Source: Verrucomicrobiota bacterium
Lineage (GTDB): Bacteria > Verrucomicrobiota > Verrucomicrobiia > Limisphaerales > SXQI01
Direction: 5' to 3'
Assembly (NCBI GenBank): GCA_008933045.1
Contig: WBXJ01000028.1
Span: 1 to 17,593, forward strand
DNA: 17,593 nucleotides
Below the pieces are notes generated by a model. That model was given only the letters and a program-made list of their open reading frames with translations, did no database searches and was not told the origin of the DNA. Below, in pieces: positions 7,501 through 14,164 of the stretch. Both the position numbers and the translations under genes were made by a program. How positions within the stretch are numbered: the first letter of the stretch is position 1; every line of letters starts with the position of its first letter.

Positions 7501-9134
7501 AGCAACTCCGTGCTGTTAGCGACGTAAGCACCGCCATCGCCAGGTTCTACGCCGGTCGGAATTAAAAGTCCTTCGGCGAAAACCGTCGATTTATCCACCT
7601 TACCGTCATGATCGGTATCCTCCAGAATCAGGATTTTATCGTTCGCTTGTTGGCCGGGTTGGATTTGGGGATACACCGAAGAACTAGCGACCCACAGACG
7701 CCCTTGAGGATCGAAGTTCATCTGAATTGGTTTTGCCAAATCAGGGTTCTCGGCGAATAATGTCACCTCCAACTCGGGATCAACCTCGAAGGTGGGCAGG
7801 GTTTGCTCCGACGATGGTTTCACAGGAACTTGTGATGTCGTCGGGGGAGTTTTGGGTTTTGGGGCAAGCTTGGCGAGGTGGGCTTCGGTTGTAGGAAGCA
7901 ACTCATAACGCCGCTCTTTACGAGTCGTTAACGCAGCTATTTTGGATTCTTCCGCAGTGACTAGCGGGTCAAATAATGGAATTTCTCGAGCGTTCCTGCC
8001 TTGCTCATACTTTCTGAAACCAAATAAATAGGTCTCGTTCTGGGGACGCCAACGATAGAAATAGAGCTGGTTTTTCTTGATGATAATCTCCCGCAACGCT
8101 TCCACCTGTGCAAATCCGCCGCCATGGTTAAACTCTTTTCCCATCATCCACTCCTTGTGCCCACGAGTCACAACGGCCTCGCCATCGATCAACAAAGTGT
8201 ATTTACCTTCTGCAAGCGAGTTGATTCCAAAGAAGCCGCCATAACCGATTTCAGGGTGCTTCGTAACGCTTGGAGGAAGTGGAGGAGACATCACGAACTC
8301 ATCCGTTCCGAAGAACGATGCTTGCGCGGGCATCATTTTCAAATCACGGGTCTTTAGCCCATGAAATTTACTGCCCCCTGTGCCGGAATTTAATTTCGCC
8401 ACCCAACGAGGTGATGCCAGTTGCAACGCCTCAGCAATGATCGCCGAGACCCGCCAATAACCATACGAGTTAAGATGAATCCCGTTATCAGTCATCGGCC
8501 CCATTTCCTTGGACTTTTCGTAGGGAGCAGTGAGGTCGAATAACGGAATGAAAATGGCTTTCCGTGTGGCAGAAAGGTTTTTCAACGCGGCGGTGTAGGA
8601 CTTTAACTGCTCGTTGTGCGCCTTGCCATTTGGAAGGGGAGAACCCAAATCCTCATGGTGAATCGGACCTAGAATCACGAATTGCACCGGTGCCCCACTG
8701 ATTTGATTGATGGTATCCATCAAGGTGTTGACGTCGGCGATAAAACGTGGAATCCCGGCCTCACCCGCGAAGGATGCCGCCATACCATGGCTGAGAAAAA
8801 CGATGTTGGGTTTAACTGCTGCCAGATGTTCTTTGAGGCGATCGAATCCTTTTTCGGGAGCATCGAAACCGGCTCGCGATTCCCCCAACACGGTGTCCGC
8901 GCTCCATCCTAAGTTTCTAAAAATAATTTTTTGACCAGGAAACCGTGCCGTCAATCGGGTCTCAAGATAGCAATCGGTCTGCTCTCTTTCCATGAAGGTG
9001 TCGCCAAGAAATACGACGCGATCGCCGTCCTTGAGGGAAAAGTGAGACGCGGGTCGAGGTGAAGGAGTCTCCTGTGCGCATAGGCCAAGGCCAAGACACA
9101 GAACCAACAAGGTGGTAAATAAGCTTTGTTTCAT
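4512..9134 (-). CDS. PVC-type giant secreted protein: SGNH-like, membrane-bound dehydrogenase propeller, HEAT-like repeats, cytochrome c
   Basis: A 1540-aa exported multidomain protein. Residues 1-20 form a signal peptide (MKQSLFTTLL to LGLCA). About 35-250 resemble an SGNH hydrolase, with block I as GDT (44-46) where the nucleophile Ser is expected, and a retained DNGIH (216-220). About 460-780 is a membrane-bound-dehydrogenase-type beta-propeller with two Asp-rich calcium-type loops, DTDHDGKVD (506-514) and DTDGDGRAD (549-557). About 790-1230 is helical and HEAT-like. A cytochrome c domain follows with haem motif CVSCH (1271-1275, DNA 5310-5324) and a likely axial Met1367 in SLMPSGL. A beta-rich C-terminal module ends the protein. 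Such proteins are a PVC hallmark, thought to act in periplasmic oxidation of carbohydrates or related compounds. I chose ATG at 9134 because it begins the signal peptide; a TTG at 9212 would add 26 residues. No transmembrane anchor is evident. Confidence 0.93.
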   Translation of the reverse strand: MKQSLFTTLLVLCLGLGLCAQETPSPRPASHFSLKDGDRVVFLGDTFMEREQTDCYLETRLTARFPGQKIIFRNLGWSADTVLGESRAGFDAPEKGFDRLKEHLAAVKPNIVFLSHGMAASFAGEAGIPRFIADVNTLMDTINQISGAPVQFVILGPIHHEDLGSPLPNGKAHNEQLKSYTAALKNLSATRKAIFIPLFDLTAPYEKSKEMGPMTDNGIHLNSYGYWRVSAIIAEALQLASPRWVAKLNSGTGGSKFHGLKTRDLKMMPAQASFFGTDEFVMSPPLPPSVTKHPEIGYGGFFGINSLAEGKYTLLIDGEAVVTRGHKEWMMGKEFNHGGGFAQVEALREIIIKKNQLYFYRWRPQNETYLFGFRKYEQGRNAREIPLFDPLVTAEESKIAALTTRKERRYELLPTTEAHLAKLAPKPKTPPTTSQVPVKPSSEQTLPTFEVDPELEVTLFAENPDLAKPIQMNFDPQGRLWVASSSVYPQIQPGQQANDKILILEDTDHDGKVDKSTVFAEGLLIPTGVEPGDGGAYVANSTELLHFKDTDGDGRADVKRVMLSGFGTEDTHHILHTLRWGHDGQLYLNQSIYIHSHVETPHGVVRLNSGGIWNFRPSTMELGIHAKGWVNSWGHHFDQFGQSFVTDGAGGEGINWAIPQAMYVTYAGGRRILGSVSPGSYPKFCGVEIVESSHFPESWMGSIVTCDFRAHRVVRFGINELESGYATKALPDVMRTSDVTFRPIDVKLGPDGALYIADWSNPIIQHGEVDFRDPRRDHEHGRIWRVAAKGKKTLPQKDYTKLSNRALLEELLSPNNYNRQRARRVLTEKGAKIKTDLAAWAQDQRSDQGRLEALWIYQSLDIVNADLLKSVLHAQDGRVRAAGTRVLSFWRDRIPSPLDLMAERAADDHPRVRMEAMRALSKIPSVRSAELVLSTLEKPQDKYLDYTTWLSVNDLVEPWLAGIKSGEWKIEGHEKQLVFGLKAIQPQQASSVLANVLPKGNFPKDGSGPWFDLLAQAGTGPELQRLFEQVLNDGFEDAAASKALNALNEAGRNRSAKPAGDLGRLAKLLNSPKASVQELAIRLAGAWKLANLSQSLLQLAVNTGLKSETRQLALQSIRETGGAEAVQGLTKLAAVGNDTAIRTAAILSLTSLDLGKAIAPAIETLGEIKNEGEALAFWRALLATKGSAPAFAQALPKSGFPSLAAKTGLRVAREGGRNEPNLILALARNLDAEGETQNLTAAELKVLVANITQNGDPARGELIYRRPELGCVSCHAIGGVGGKVGPDMTSIGASAPIDYLIESIQFPNRKVKEGYHSIQVDTKDNQQLSGILVRETQEQLTLRDASNQEINIAVGNIAKRSIGGSLMPSGLIDGLSQAEQVDIFRFLSELGKPGPFDGSKGSVARVWKLLAQTIDIAQFGDEKVAQQTMTEKGWISTATLVDGRLLKSEFLAALRPSASRNPGAIFVGTQLQVPKDGIIHLKLENLGQSPVWIDGISAKGSPELQINLKAGTHKIIVKLPVQSLPEYFRMTTLDGTFLTQ
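5310..5324 (-). other. Haem c attachment site (CVSCH) of the giant PVC protein
   Basis: Read on the minus strand, these 15 bases encode Cys-Val-Ser-Cys-His, the covalent haem-binding motif of the cytochrome c domain. It is followed by GGVGGKVGPDMTSIG, the usual PVC-type context. The candidate sixth ligand Met is encoded at 5034-5036. Confidence 0.9.
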
Positions 9135-9319
9135 GCGTGAAAATCTAAACCGATTAAAGCGATGAGTTGCCTCCTGTTCAATGGTAAAATCCTGAAACGC
9201 GATGGATTCCAAGAGATTTCCTGCTGTGAAAAAATCAAATTGTGACTAGAGTCTGAGCACCGGTTCGACCATTGTGAAAACCACTAAACGTTTATTTGTT
9301 AGTTATCGCTCTTAAGACA
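9135..9319. promoter_or_regulatory. Divergent intergenic region between the giant cytochrome protein and the FHA protein
   Basis: About 185 bases separate two divergent genes, so promoters for both must lie here or overlap the adjacent coding starts. I see no convincing -35/-10 pair on either strand. On the minus strand an AGGAGG (9170-9175) lies 35 nt upstream of the chosen ATG at 9134, too far for normal initiation. A second AGGA-like sequence precedes the alternative TTG start at 9212. The plus-strand FHA start at 9320 has no clear Shine-Dalgarno sequence. Confidence 0.5.
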
Positions 9320-9916
9320 ATGGCGAAATTAACCCAACAAACGGGCACCGGCGGAGGTAGAATCCTTGCTCTTCGAACCGGAAAATGGCGAATCGGACGT
9401 CACCCGACTAACGATTTTGTGGTCGATCATCCTTCGGTCTCTCAATTTCATGCCGAATTGAGAGTGGCCGACATTGGGGTTTCTTTTCAGGATTTGGGTT
9501 CTACAAACGGATCCTACCTCGACTCCCAGCGGTTTGCTCGTGGCATGCTTGGCACCGGCCAAACTCTTCGCTTAGGAGTCATCGAGTTTTTGATCGAAGT
9601 GCCGCAGGCTGTGATTCAGGTGCCTCAAGCAGCGGTGATTGCGCAAAAGCACGCCAATTTTTTAGAGGATGGCTCGCCGGCTTGCCAGACGCATCCTGAC
9701 ATCTCGGCCATCCATCGTTGTCTCAAATGCGACGAGACGCACTGTGATCAATGCGTGCGGCGCGCAGGATTATTAGGGAGAGACGCTCTCATTATTTGTC
9801 CTACCTGCTCAGGAAGGTGCGGGTCTCAGATCTCCACGAATTCGAAGAAGAAAAAGAAATCTCTGCTGGCCCGGTTAGCTCATACCCTCTATCTAACTCG
9901 CCCCTACAACAGGTAA
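9320..9916 (+). CDS. FHA-domain protein with C-terminal Cys/His zinc-finger-like module
   Basis: A 198-aa, probably cytoplasmic protein. Residues about 15-93 form a forkhead-associated domain, which binds phosphothreonine peptides. The diagnostic residues are present: G26-R27 (IGRHPTND), S41 and H44 (SVSQFH), and GSTNG at 60-64. A short linker contains a VPQA duplication (94-104). It leads to a Cys/His-rich region with pairs C122/H125, C134/C137, C142/C145 and C160/C163 plus C167, spaced like a B-box or ribbon-type double zinc site. The tail is basic (five Lys at 176-180) and then weakly amphipathic, with no clear membrane segment. I chose ATG at 9320; an in-frame TTG at 9296 would add eight residues. 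No Ser/Thr kinase or phosphatase gene is adjacent, so its partner is unknown. Confidence 0.85.
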   Translation: MAKLTQQTGTGGGRILALRTGKWRIGRHPTNDFVVDHPSVSQFHAELRVADIGVSFQDLGSTNGSYLDSQRFARGMLGTGQTLRLGVIEFLIEVPQAVIQVPQAAVIAQKHANFLEDGSPACQTHPDISAIHRCLKCDETHCDQCVRRAGLLGRDALIICPTCSGRCGSQISTNSKKKKKSLLARLAHTLYLTRPYNR

Positions 9917-9934
9917 ATCGTGCGGCCGAATACC

Positions 9935-11104
9935 TCAGAGTTTGTTGAGGATCATTTGGAGGGAGATCACTGAGTAGGCGGTGACTAAGACGGGATCTTT
10001 TTCAAACCAACGACCGTTTTCGTTAGCCCACGAACCATTAGCGTTTTGGAGGTTGATCAGCCGGAGAGAAACGGTTTCGCGCCAGTTAATGGTGTGGCCG
10101 TCGGGGGTTTGAAAAGTATCGGTGCCTCGGAGCGTCAGTGCTTTGGTCAGGAGATGGTAGTAGTAGAAGAGTCCTTGAGGTCCCATTCCAGGATTTTCGT
10201 CGAGCGTGTAATTCGCTTTGAGCCAGTTGAACGCCGCAGCCACACGGGGATCTTCGGGTTTGAGGTCGGCGTAGATGTAGCTGATCAATCCAGCGTAAGA
10301 CATGCTGCCATAGGATCGCAGTGCGACGCGGCCCGAAGGTAGGTTCGTTTCTCCGGCCTTACTGCTTCCTGGGGTGTAGATGAAACCGCCATGGTTTTGT
10401 GAATCTCCGGACACCCAAGGTTCGGAGTTGTGACTTGGAAGATTTTGGCAGCGTTGAATGAAGGCAAGGGCCGCAGCCCAGTTGAGATCGCCTGTGTCCG
10501 GCAAATTCTTGTCGGCGAGGCTCTGTTTACTGAATCTGAGGGCTTCGAGAGCCACTAGAGTATTCGAGAGGTCGGGTGTTTTATCGCCGTTCCCATAGCC
10601 GATTCCTCCTGCGAAGGCGTTGTTCGTGCCACCATTGGTGCTGTACTTCGCTTGCAGACCGATAAGGAACTTGCGGCCTTTCACAATGGTAGCTTGATCC
10701 TGAGGGCGTTGGGCTGCAACGAGCGCCATCAACGAGAGCGAGGTGTTGTAGCTAGGCAATTCCTTTTGGTAAATGCCACCATCGGGTTGTTCGCAGGTTT
10801 TGAGGTAGCTGTAGCCTTGTTGGATGGATTGTGGAAGAAGGGTCTGGTTAGGGCGACCTTTTTGGCCAGATAAAGCCACGAGGGCAAGCGAGGTGATCGC
10901 GGGATGATCGGGGGTGGACCACCACCCGTTTGTGGTTTGGGCTTGGATCAACCATCGAGACCCTTTGTCAATGGCGTGCTGCACCTCATTGCGCAACGAA
11001 GTGTTCGGTCCCTGAGCGAGGGTCGTCAGGCAGTGGATTGCCATGGCGATCCCGAGAAGCCAGATCGTTAAGGAACGCGTTTGATCGTGCGGGCTAAGTT
11101 TCAT
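9935..11104 (-). CDS. Secreted squalene-cyclase-like alpha/alpha-toroid protein
   Basis: A 389-aa protein with a signal peptide (hydrophobic core about 12-27, probable cleavage near TLAQ), followed by repeats like those of prenyltransferases and squalene/hopene cyclases. Repeat marks include GWWSTPDHPAITSLALVAL, QPDGGIYQ, TPDLSNTLVALEAL and NGSWANENGRW. A strongly conserved block, LRSYGSMSYAGL followed by DENPGMGPQGLFYYYH, is typical of a PVC-enriched group of such proteins. The DxDD proton-donor motif of real squalene-hopene cyclases is not seen and the protein is exported, so terpene cyclisation is unlikely. It is more likely a toroid scaffold or binding protein of unknown role. ATG start at 11104, divergent from the YdjY gene. 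It ends 18 bases from the convergent FHA gene, with no clear hairpin terminator between them. Confidence 0.85.
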   Translation of the reverse strand: MKLSPHDQTRSLTIWLLGIAMAIHCLTTLAQGPNTSLRNEVQHAIDKGSRWLIQAQTTNGWWSTPDHPAITSLALVALSGQKGRPNQTLLPQSIQQGYSYLKTCEQPDGGIYQKELPSYNTSLSLMALVAAQRPQDQATIVKGRKFLIGLQAKYSTNGGTNNAFAGGIGYGNGDKTPDLSNTLVALEALRFSKQSLADKNLPDTGDLNWAAALAFIQRCQNLPSHNSEPWVSGDSQNHGGFIYTPGSSKAGETNLPSGRVALRSYGSMSYAGLISYIYADLKPEDPRVAAAFNWLKANYTLDENPGMGPQGLFYYYHLLTKALTLRGTDTFQTPDGHTINWRETVSLRLINLQNANGSWANENGRWFEKDPVLVTAYSVISLQMILNKL

Positions 11105-11227
11105 ACTTGGGTGCTACTACTGGCATACCAACTTACGATGAGGAACCCGATCAGCAAGGTCAATTCCAGGCTCTTCTTTCGATCAACGGTTTGACCCTCG
11201 GTGGGTTCTGTGAAATCTTTTGACTGA
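11105..11227. promoter_or_regulatory. Divergent intergenic region between toroid and YdjY genes
   Basis: These 123 bases separate the start codons of two divergent secreted-protein genes, so both promoters must lie here. A TTGACC at 11191-11196 could be a -35 element for the plus strand, but no good -10 hexamer follows at 16-18 bases and the gene starts only 31 bases later. The promoter call rests on position alone. Confidence 0.4.
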
Positions 11228-12043
11228 ATGACTCCTCATTTTTCTATAAATTGTGGTTTGGCTCTGGCCATGCTTCCACTTTGCCTTGCCTACGCCGAGG
11301 ATCAGGCGGTGATCCCATCGGCAGCGGTGCCAGAGGTATCGCTGAAAGTCGAGGCGATCAGTAGCAACATATTGCACATCGGCGCGGTGGTATTAGATAA
11401 AAAGGAGCGAACGATCACGGTTCCTGCCCGAGTCAGGCTGCGCGATCAACTGGTGGAATACGCTTTGGTTCACGAGTCGGGCAAGGCTTACGAATCGTTG
11501 CTCACAACCGTAAGCGCACCCGTCCAAATCAATTTGGCGTTTGTCCTTCTAGGTTTTGTGCATCAGGACATCCCGCTTCAACCCGCCCAGCCTGTGCCTA
11601 TTTCCTCAACGAACGCGGTCAGGATCGATGTGAGTTGGGAGACAAACGGCGTCAAAATCACAAAACCCTTGGGCGACCTGATTACTCTCGCTCAAGACGC
11701 GACAGACACGGAGTCTCGCTCGACGATGTCGGCTCACTCATGGCAATATAACGGGTCGATTTTTGATAGCGGAGGCTTCGCGGCTCAACGTGATGGTTCT
11801 GTCGTTTCGTTAATTCGCGATGCCACAGCACTGGTGAACAATATCGGGAGTGATCTCGATAATGACCAAGTGCATCTTGCTAAAACGAAAGTGCTTCCAC
11901 CGAAAAACTGGCCAGTCTTTGTGACCTTTCAACTCCCATCCATCAATCCTAACGGGATCAGATCCACCCCTCAAGTGGATCCAGCGCGAGGTGATAAAAC
12001 CAATTCAATACCACTATTGCAGGGTGAGCCAAAATCTTTATGA
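11228..12043 (+). CDS. Secreted YdjY-domain protein
   Basis: A 271-aa protein with a signal peptide (about 1-23, ending LAYA). The mature part matches the YdjY-domain pattern found in many PVC and related proteins: VLDKKERTITVPARV near 56-70, then VEYALVHESGKAYESLL, a hydrophobic LAFVLLGF strand, a W-x-N-G segment with a Gly/Phe-containing turn (SGGFAAQRDGS), and an ALVNN strand. YdjY is a poorly characterised domain originally linked to ferredoxin-like proteins in E. coli. There are no cysteine clusters here, so no iron-sulfur centre is expected. The last 50 residues (PSINPNGIRSTPQ onward) look disordered. ATG start at 11228; no Shine-Dalgarno sequence is evident. Its divergent neighbour is also secreted, which hints at shared envelope function or control, but this is inference. 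Confidence 0.82.
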   Translation: MTPHFSINCGLALAMLPLCLAYAEDQAVIPSAAVPEVSLKVEAISSNILHIGAVVLDKKERTITVPARVRLRDQLVEYALVHESGKAYESLLTTVSAPVQINLAFVLLGFVHQDIPLQPAQPVPISSTNAVRIDVSWETNGVKITKPLGDLITLAQDATDTESRSTMSAHSWQYNGSIFDSGGFAAQRDGSVVSLIRDATALVNNIGSDLDNDQVHLAKTKVLPPKNWPVFVTFQLPSINPNGIRSTPQVDPARGDKTNSIPLLQGEPKSL

Positions 12044-12225
12044 TGAAAGAGTCCTCCTGCGTAAGACTTGACTTGGAAACTGTTCCACGTGTTGGCGAGC
12101 ACTACGAGGGAGGCATCACGTGAGATGATCGGAAACTCAACAAGAAGTCACCTTTGCTTAACCAAGCCAACGGGTGTGAAGCTCCAGACGAGTAGAGACT
12201 CGCTGACGACCGTTATTTTATCATT
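12044..12225. promoter_or_regulatory. Leader and promoter region upstream of the SDR-ABC transporter cluster
   Basis: This 182-base gap precedes the presumed first gene of the sugar-transport cluster and must hold its promoter. Two CACGTG palindromes occur at 12086-12091 and 12117-12122, 31 bases apart (about three helical turns). A small inverted repeat, CGAGT-agag-ACTCG, lies at 12189-12202, 23 bases before the SDR ATG. An A/T-rich TATTTT at 12214-12219 is too close to the start codon for a normal -10. Any of these could be operator elements; none matches a site I can name. I see no RNA gene or riboswitch fold. Confidence 0.4.
12189..12202. repeat. Small inverted repeat upstream of the SDR gene
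   Basis: CGAGT at 12189-12193 and ACTCG at 12198-12202 are perfect 5-bp arms around a 4-base AGAG centre. The site lies just upstream of the SDR start codon, where a repressor operator could sit. A repeat of this size can occur by chance, so the regulatory reading is weak. Confidence 0.3.
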
Positions 12226-13011
12226 ATGACAGCACCTTCTGAAATTACCGCATCTTCCTTGTTTTCGTTGCGCGGACGTGTGGCATTGGTCACGGGGAGT
12301 TCTACTGGTTTAGGCAGAGCGATGGCGTTAGGCCTGGGTCAAGCTGGGGCACGTGTCGCCTTGAATTATTGCAACAACACAGCACGCGCTGAAAAGAGTT
12401 TTGCAGAGTTTCAAGCAGCCGGATGCGAAGGAAAGCTCTTTCGAGCGGATGTGACCTCTGAGAGCGACGTCGCAACTATGATGCAGGAGATCGAGAGTTC
12501 GCTTGGGCCTGTGGATATTTTGGTGGTCAACGCGACCTGTGACCAACCTCAGAAGCCGATCGAGGACTATGATTGGGCATTTTACCAATCGATGCTCGAT
12601 TACTTTATTAAGAGTCCGTTCCTACTCACTCGAGCTTGCTTGCCTCACATGAAGCAACAGCGTTGGGGCCGAATTATTAATATCGGCTCGGAAGTAGTTG
12701 CGCGGGGCATTCCTAATTTTACCGCCTATGTTGCCGCCAAAGGGGGGCAGAACGGGTTTCACCGCAGCCTTGCTACAGAGGTAGCTAAGTGGGGCATTAC
12801 GGTGAATATGGTTGCTCCCGGGTGGATTCTTGTGGAACGACACGAGAAGGATCCGCAGTCTCTCAAAGATGGTTACTTCGATGCAATCCCTGCCCAACGA
12901 TGGGGCGTCCCCTCCGATCTCGCAGGCACCTTGGTGTATCTGGCCAGTGATGCCTCCTCGTTTGTGACGGGTCAAAATATTGCCGTCAACGGGGGAACGA
13001 CTGTCGCATAA
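12226..13011 (+). CDS. SDR family NAD(P)-dependent oxidoreductase, atypical Asn positions
   Basis: A classical-length short-chain dehydrogenase/reductase (261 aa, cytoplasmic, Rossmann fold). It has the cofactor-binding TGSSTGLG (23-30), the catalytic Ser155 and the YxxxK motif (Y168, K172). VAPGWI and the C-terminal VTGQNIAVNGG follow, as in FabG-like or sugar/polyol dehydrogenases. It is unusual in that the NNAG motif reads VVNAT (100-104). By alignment to the typical VNLKGPFLLTRA helix, the fourth catalytic residue (Asn) appears to be Phe127. The segment is otherwise well formed, so this is not an obvious pseudogene. It ends 29 bases before the sugar-binding lipoprotein gene, so a role in catabolism of the imported solute is plausible but unproven. 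ATG start at 12226. Confidence 0.88.
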   Translation: MTAPSEITASSLFSLRGRVALVTGSSTGLGRAMALGLGQAGARVALNYCNNTARAEKSFAEFQAAGCEGKLFRADVTSESDVATMMQEIESSLGPVDILVVNATCDQPQKPIEDYDWAFYQSMLDYFIKSPFLLTRACLPHMKQQRWGRIINIGSEVVARGIPNFTAYVAAKGGQNGFHRSLATEVAKWGITVNMVAPGWILVERHEKDPQSLKDGYFDAIPAQRWGVPSDLAGTLVYLASDASSFVTGQNIAVNGGTTVA

Positions 13012-13040
13012 ACTGCCCCATTTCTAGAACTCTAAACTCA

Positions 13041-14117
13041 ATGAACAAACTTGTTATGAAATCATTCCTTCGCATGGGTGCGGCATTTTTGCTCACCCTG
13101 ACGGTGTTACAGATCGGTTGCGGCGATAAATCGACTCCACCTGCCACCGGAGCGGATCCCGGGACTGGTCCTAAAAGCGGAAGAAAAAAAATCGCCTATG
13201 TGACTAACGGTGTGGATCCGTTTTGGAATACTGCCGTCGCGGGTGTACGAGCCGCAGAAAAAGAGTTTGGAATCGACTGTGAGGTTCTGATGCCACCCAA
13301 GGGTTTGGTGGATCAGAAACGGATGCTGGAGAGCTTGTTGGCGAGAGGTATTGATGGCATCGCGATCAGCCCTGTGGATGCCAAGAATCAGGTAGATTTG
13401 CTCAATCAGGCTGCAGCCCGTTGCCCGTTGATTACGCATGATTCGGATGCACCGTTGAGCAAGCGGCTTTGTTTTGTGGGGATGGAGAACTACAAAGCGG
13501 GTCGAGCTGCAGGTCGTTTGGTAAAAGAAGCCATTCCTGCCGGAGGAAAGGTGATGTTGTTTGTGGGACGGTTGGAACAATTAAACTCCCAACAGCGTCG
13601 CCAAGGTGTGATTGATGAGTTGCTCGACAGGCCCATGCAGCAGTCCGATTCCGCAAATTTTGATCCCACAGGCAAGGTTCTATCCGGAGCCAAATACACC
13701 ATCCTCGACACCCGCACGGACAACTTTGATTACGCACGCGCCAAGGCGAATGCGCAGGATGCTATGGCTTCAAATTCTGACCTAGCGTGCATGGTAGGTT
13801 TGTTCGCTTACAATGCGCCGCATTGTCTGGAAGCTGCCAAAGAAGCCGGTCGATTGGGCAAAATTAAGATTGTCAGTTTTGATGAAGCGGCCCCAGTTTT
13901 ACAGGGCATTATTGATGGGCATGTCTATGGCACCATTAGTCAACAGCCTTACTTTTATGGATACCACTCTGTGCGCCTCCTCCACAGCTTGACCAAGGGT
14001 GACAAATCGGTGTTGCCTCCGAATGGTTTCTTGGAAGTGCCCATCGTGGAAGTGCGCCAGAAGAATGCACAAACGTTTTGGGCCGACCTCAAGAAGATGC
14101 AAGACATGGGAAAATAA
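13041..14117 (+). CDS. Sugar ABC transporter substrate-binding lipoprotein (RbsB/Peripla_BP_4-like)
   Basis: Extracytoplasmic solute receptor of the CUT2 (ribose/xylose/galactose-type) ABC family, 358 aa. The N-terminus is a lipoprotein signal ending in a lipobox LQIGC with Cys27, then a Pro/Gly/Thr linker (about 30-48). The mature protein starts KKIAYVTNGVDPFW, the family's strand with the ligand-stacking Phe/Trp. Further typical binding positions are seen in THDSDAP, in an Arg/Gln-rich LNSQQRRQG loop, in SFDEAAP, and in SQQPYFYGY near the C-terminus. The ligand cannot be assigned from these. The start is ATG at 13041; a second ATG lies five codons on. It is followed after 47 bases by the ATPase gene. 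Confidence 0.92.
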   Translation: MNKLVMKSFLRMGAAFLLTLTVLQIGCGDKSTPPATGADPGTGPKSGRKKIAYVTNGVDPFWNTAVAGVRAAEKEFGIDCEVLMPPKGLVDQKRMLESLLARGIDGIAISPVDAKNQVDLLNQAAARCPLITHDSDAPLSKRLCFVGMENYKAGRAAGRLVKEAIPAGGKVMLFVGRLEQLNSQQRRQGVIDELLDRPMQQSDSANFDPTGKVLSGAKYTILDTRTDNFDYARAKANAQDAMASNSDLACMVGLFAYNAPHCLEAAKEAGRLGKIKIVSFDEAAPVLQGIIDGHVYGTISQQPYFYGYHSVRLLHSLTKGDKSVLPPNGFLEVPIVEVRQKNAQTFWADLKKMQDMGK

Positions 14118-14164
14118 GGTTGTGCTGACGGTGCTGAACGAACTGCATTAACCGCGAGCTCGCC

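Noticed and set aside
9591..9645. VPQA duplication in the FHA protein linker as a functional repeat
   Set aside because: Only two short copies are present, in a linker; it looks like a small local duplication.
9935..11104. Reading the toroid protein as a true squalene-hopene cyclase
   Set aside because: It has a signal peptide, is shorter than real cyclases and lacks the DxDD proton-donor motif.
11191..11220. TTGACC as a possible -35 element for the YdjY gene
   Set aside because: No acceptable -10 hexamer follows at 16-18 bases, and the start codon is too close for a normal leader.
12040..12123. A 27-codon ORF overlapping the YdjY stop as ATGA, reading MMKESSCVRL onward
   Set aside because: It is very short, has no ribosome-binding site beyond the overlap and no recognisable motif; chance is likely.
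14118..14164. A terminator or attenuator between the receptor and ATPase genes
   Set aside because: No hairpin with stable arms was found in this 47-base gap; a modest drop in ATPase expression could occur but nothing shows it.
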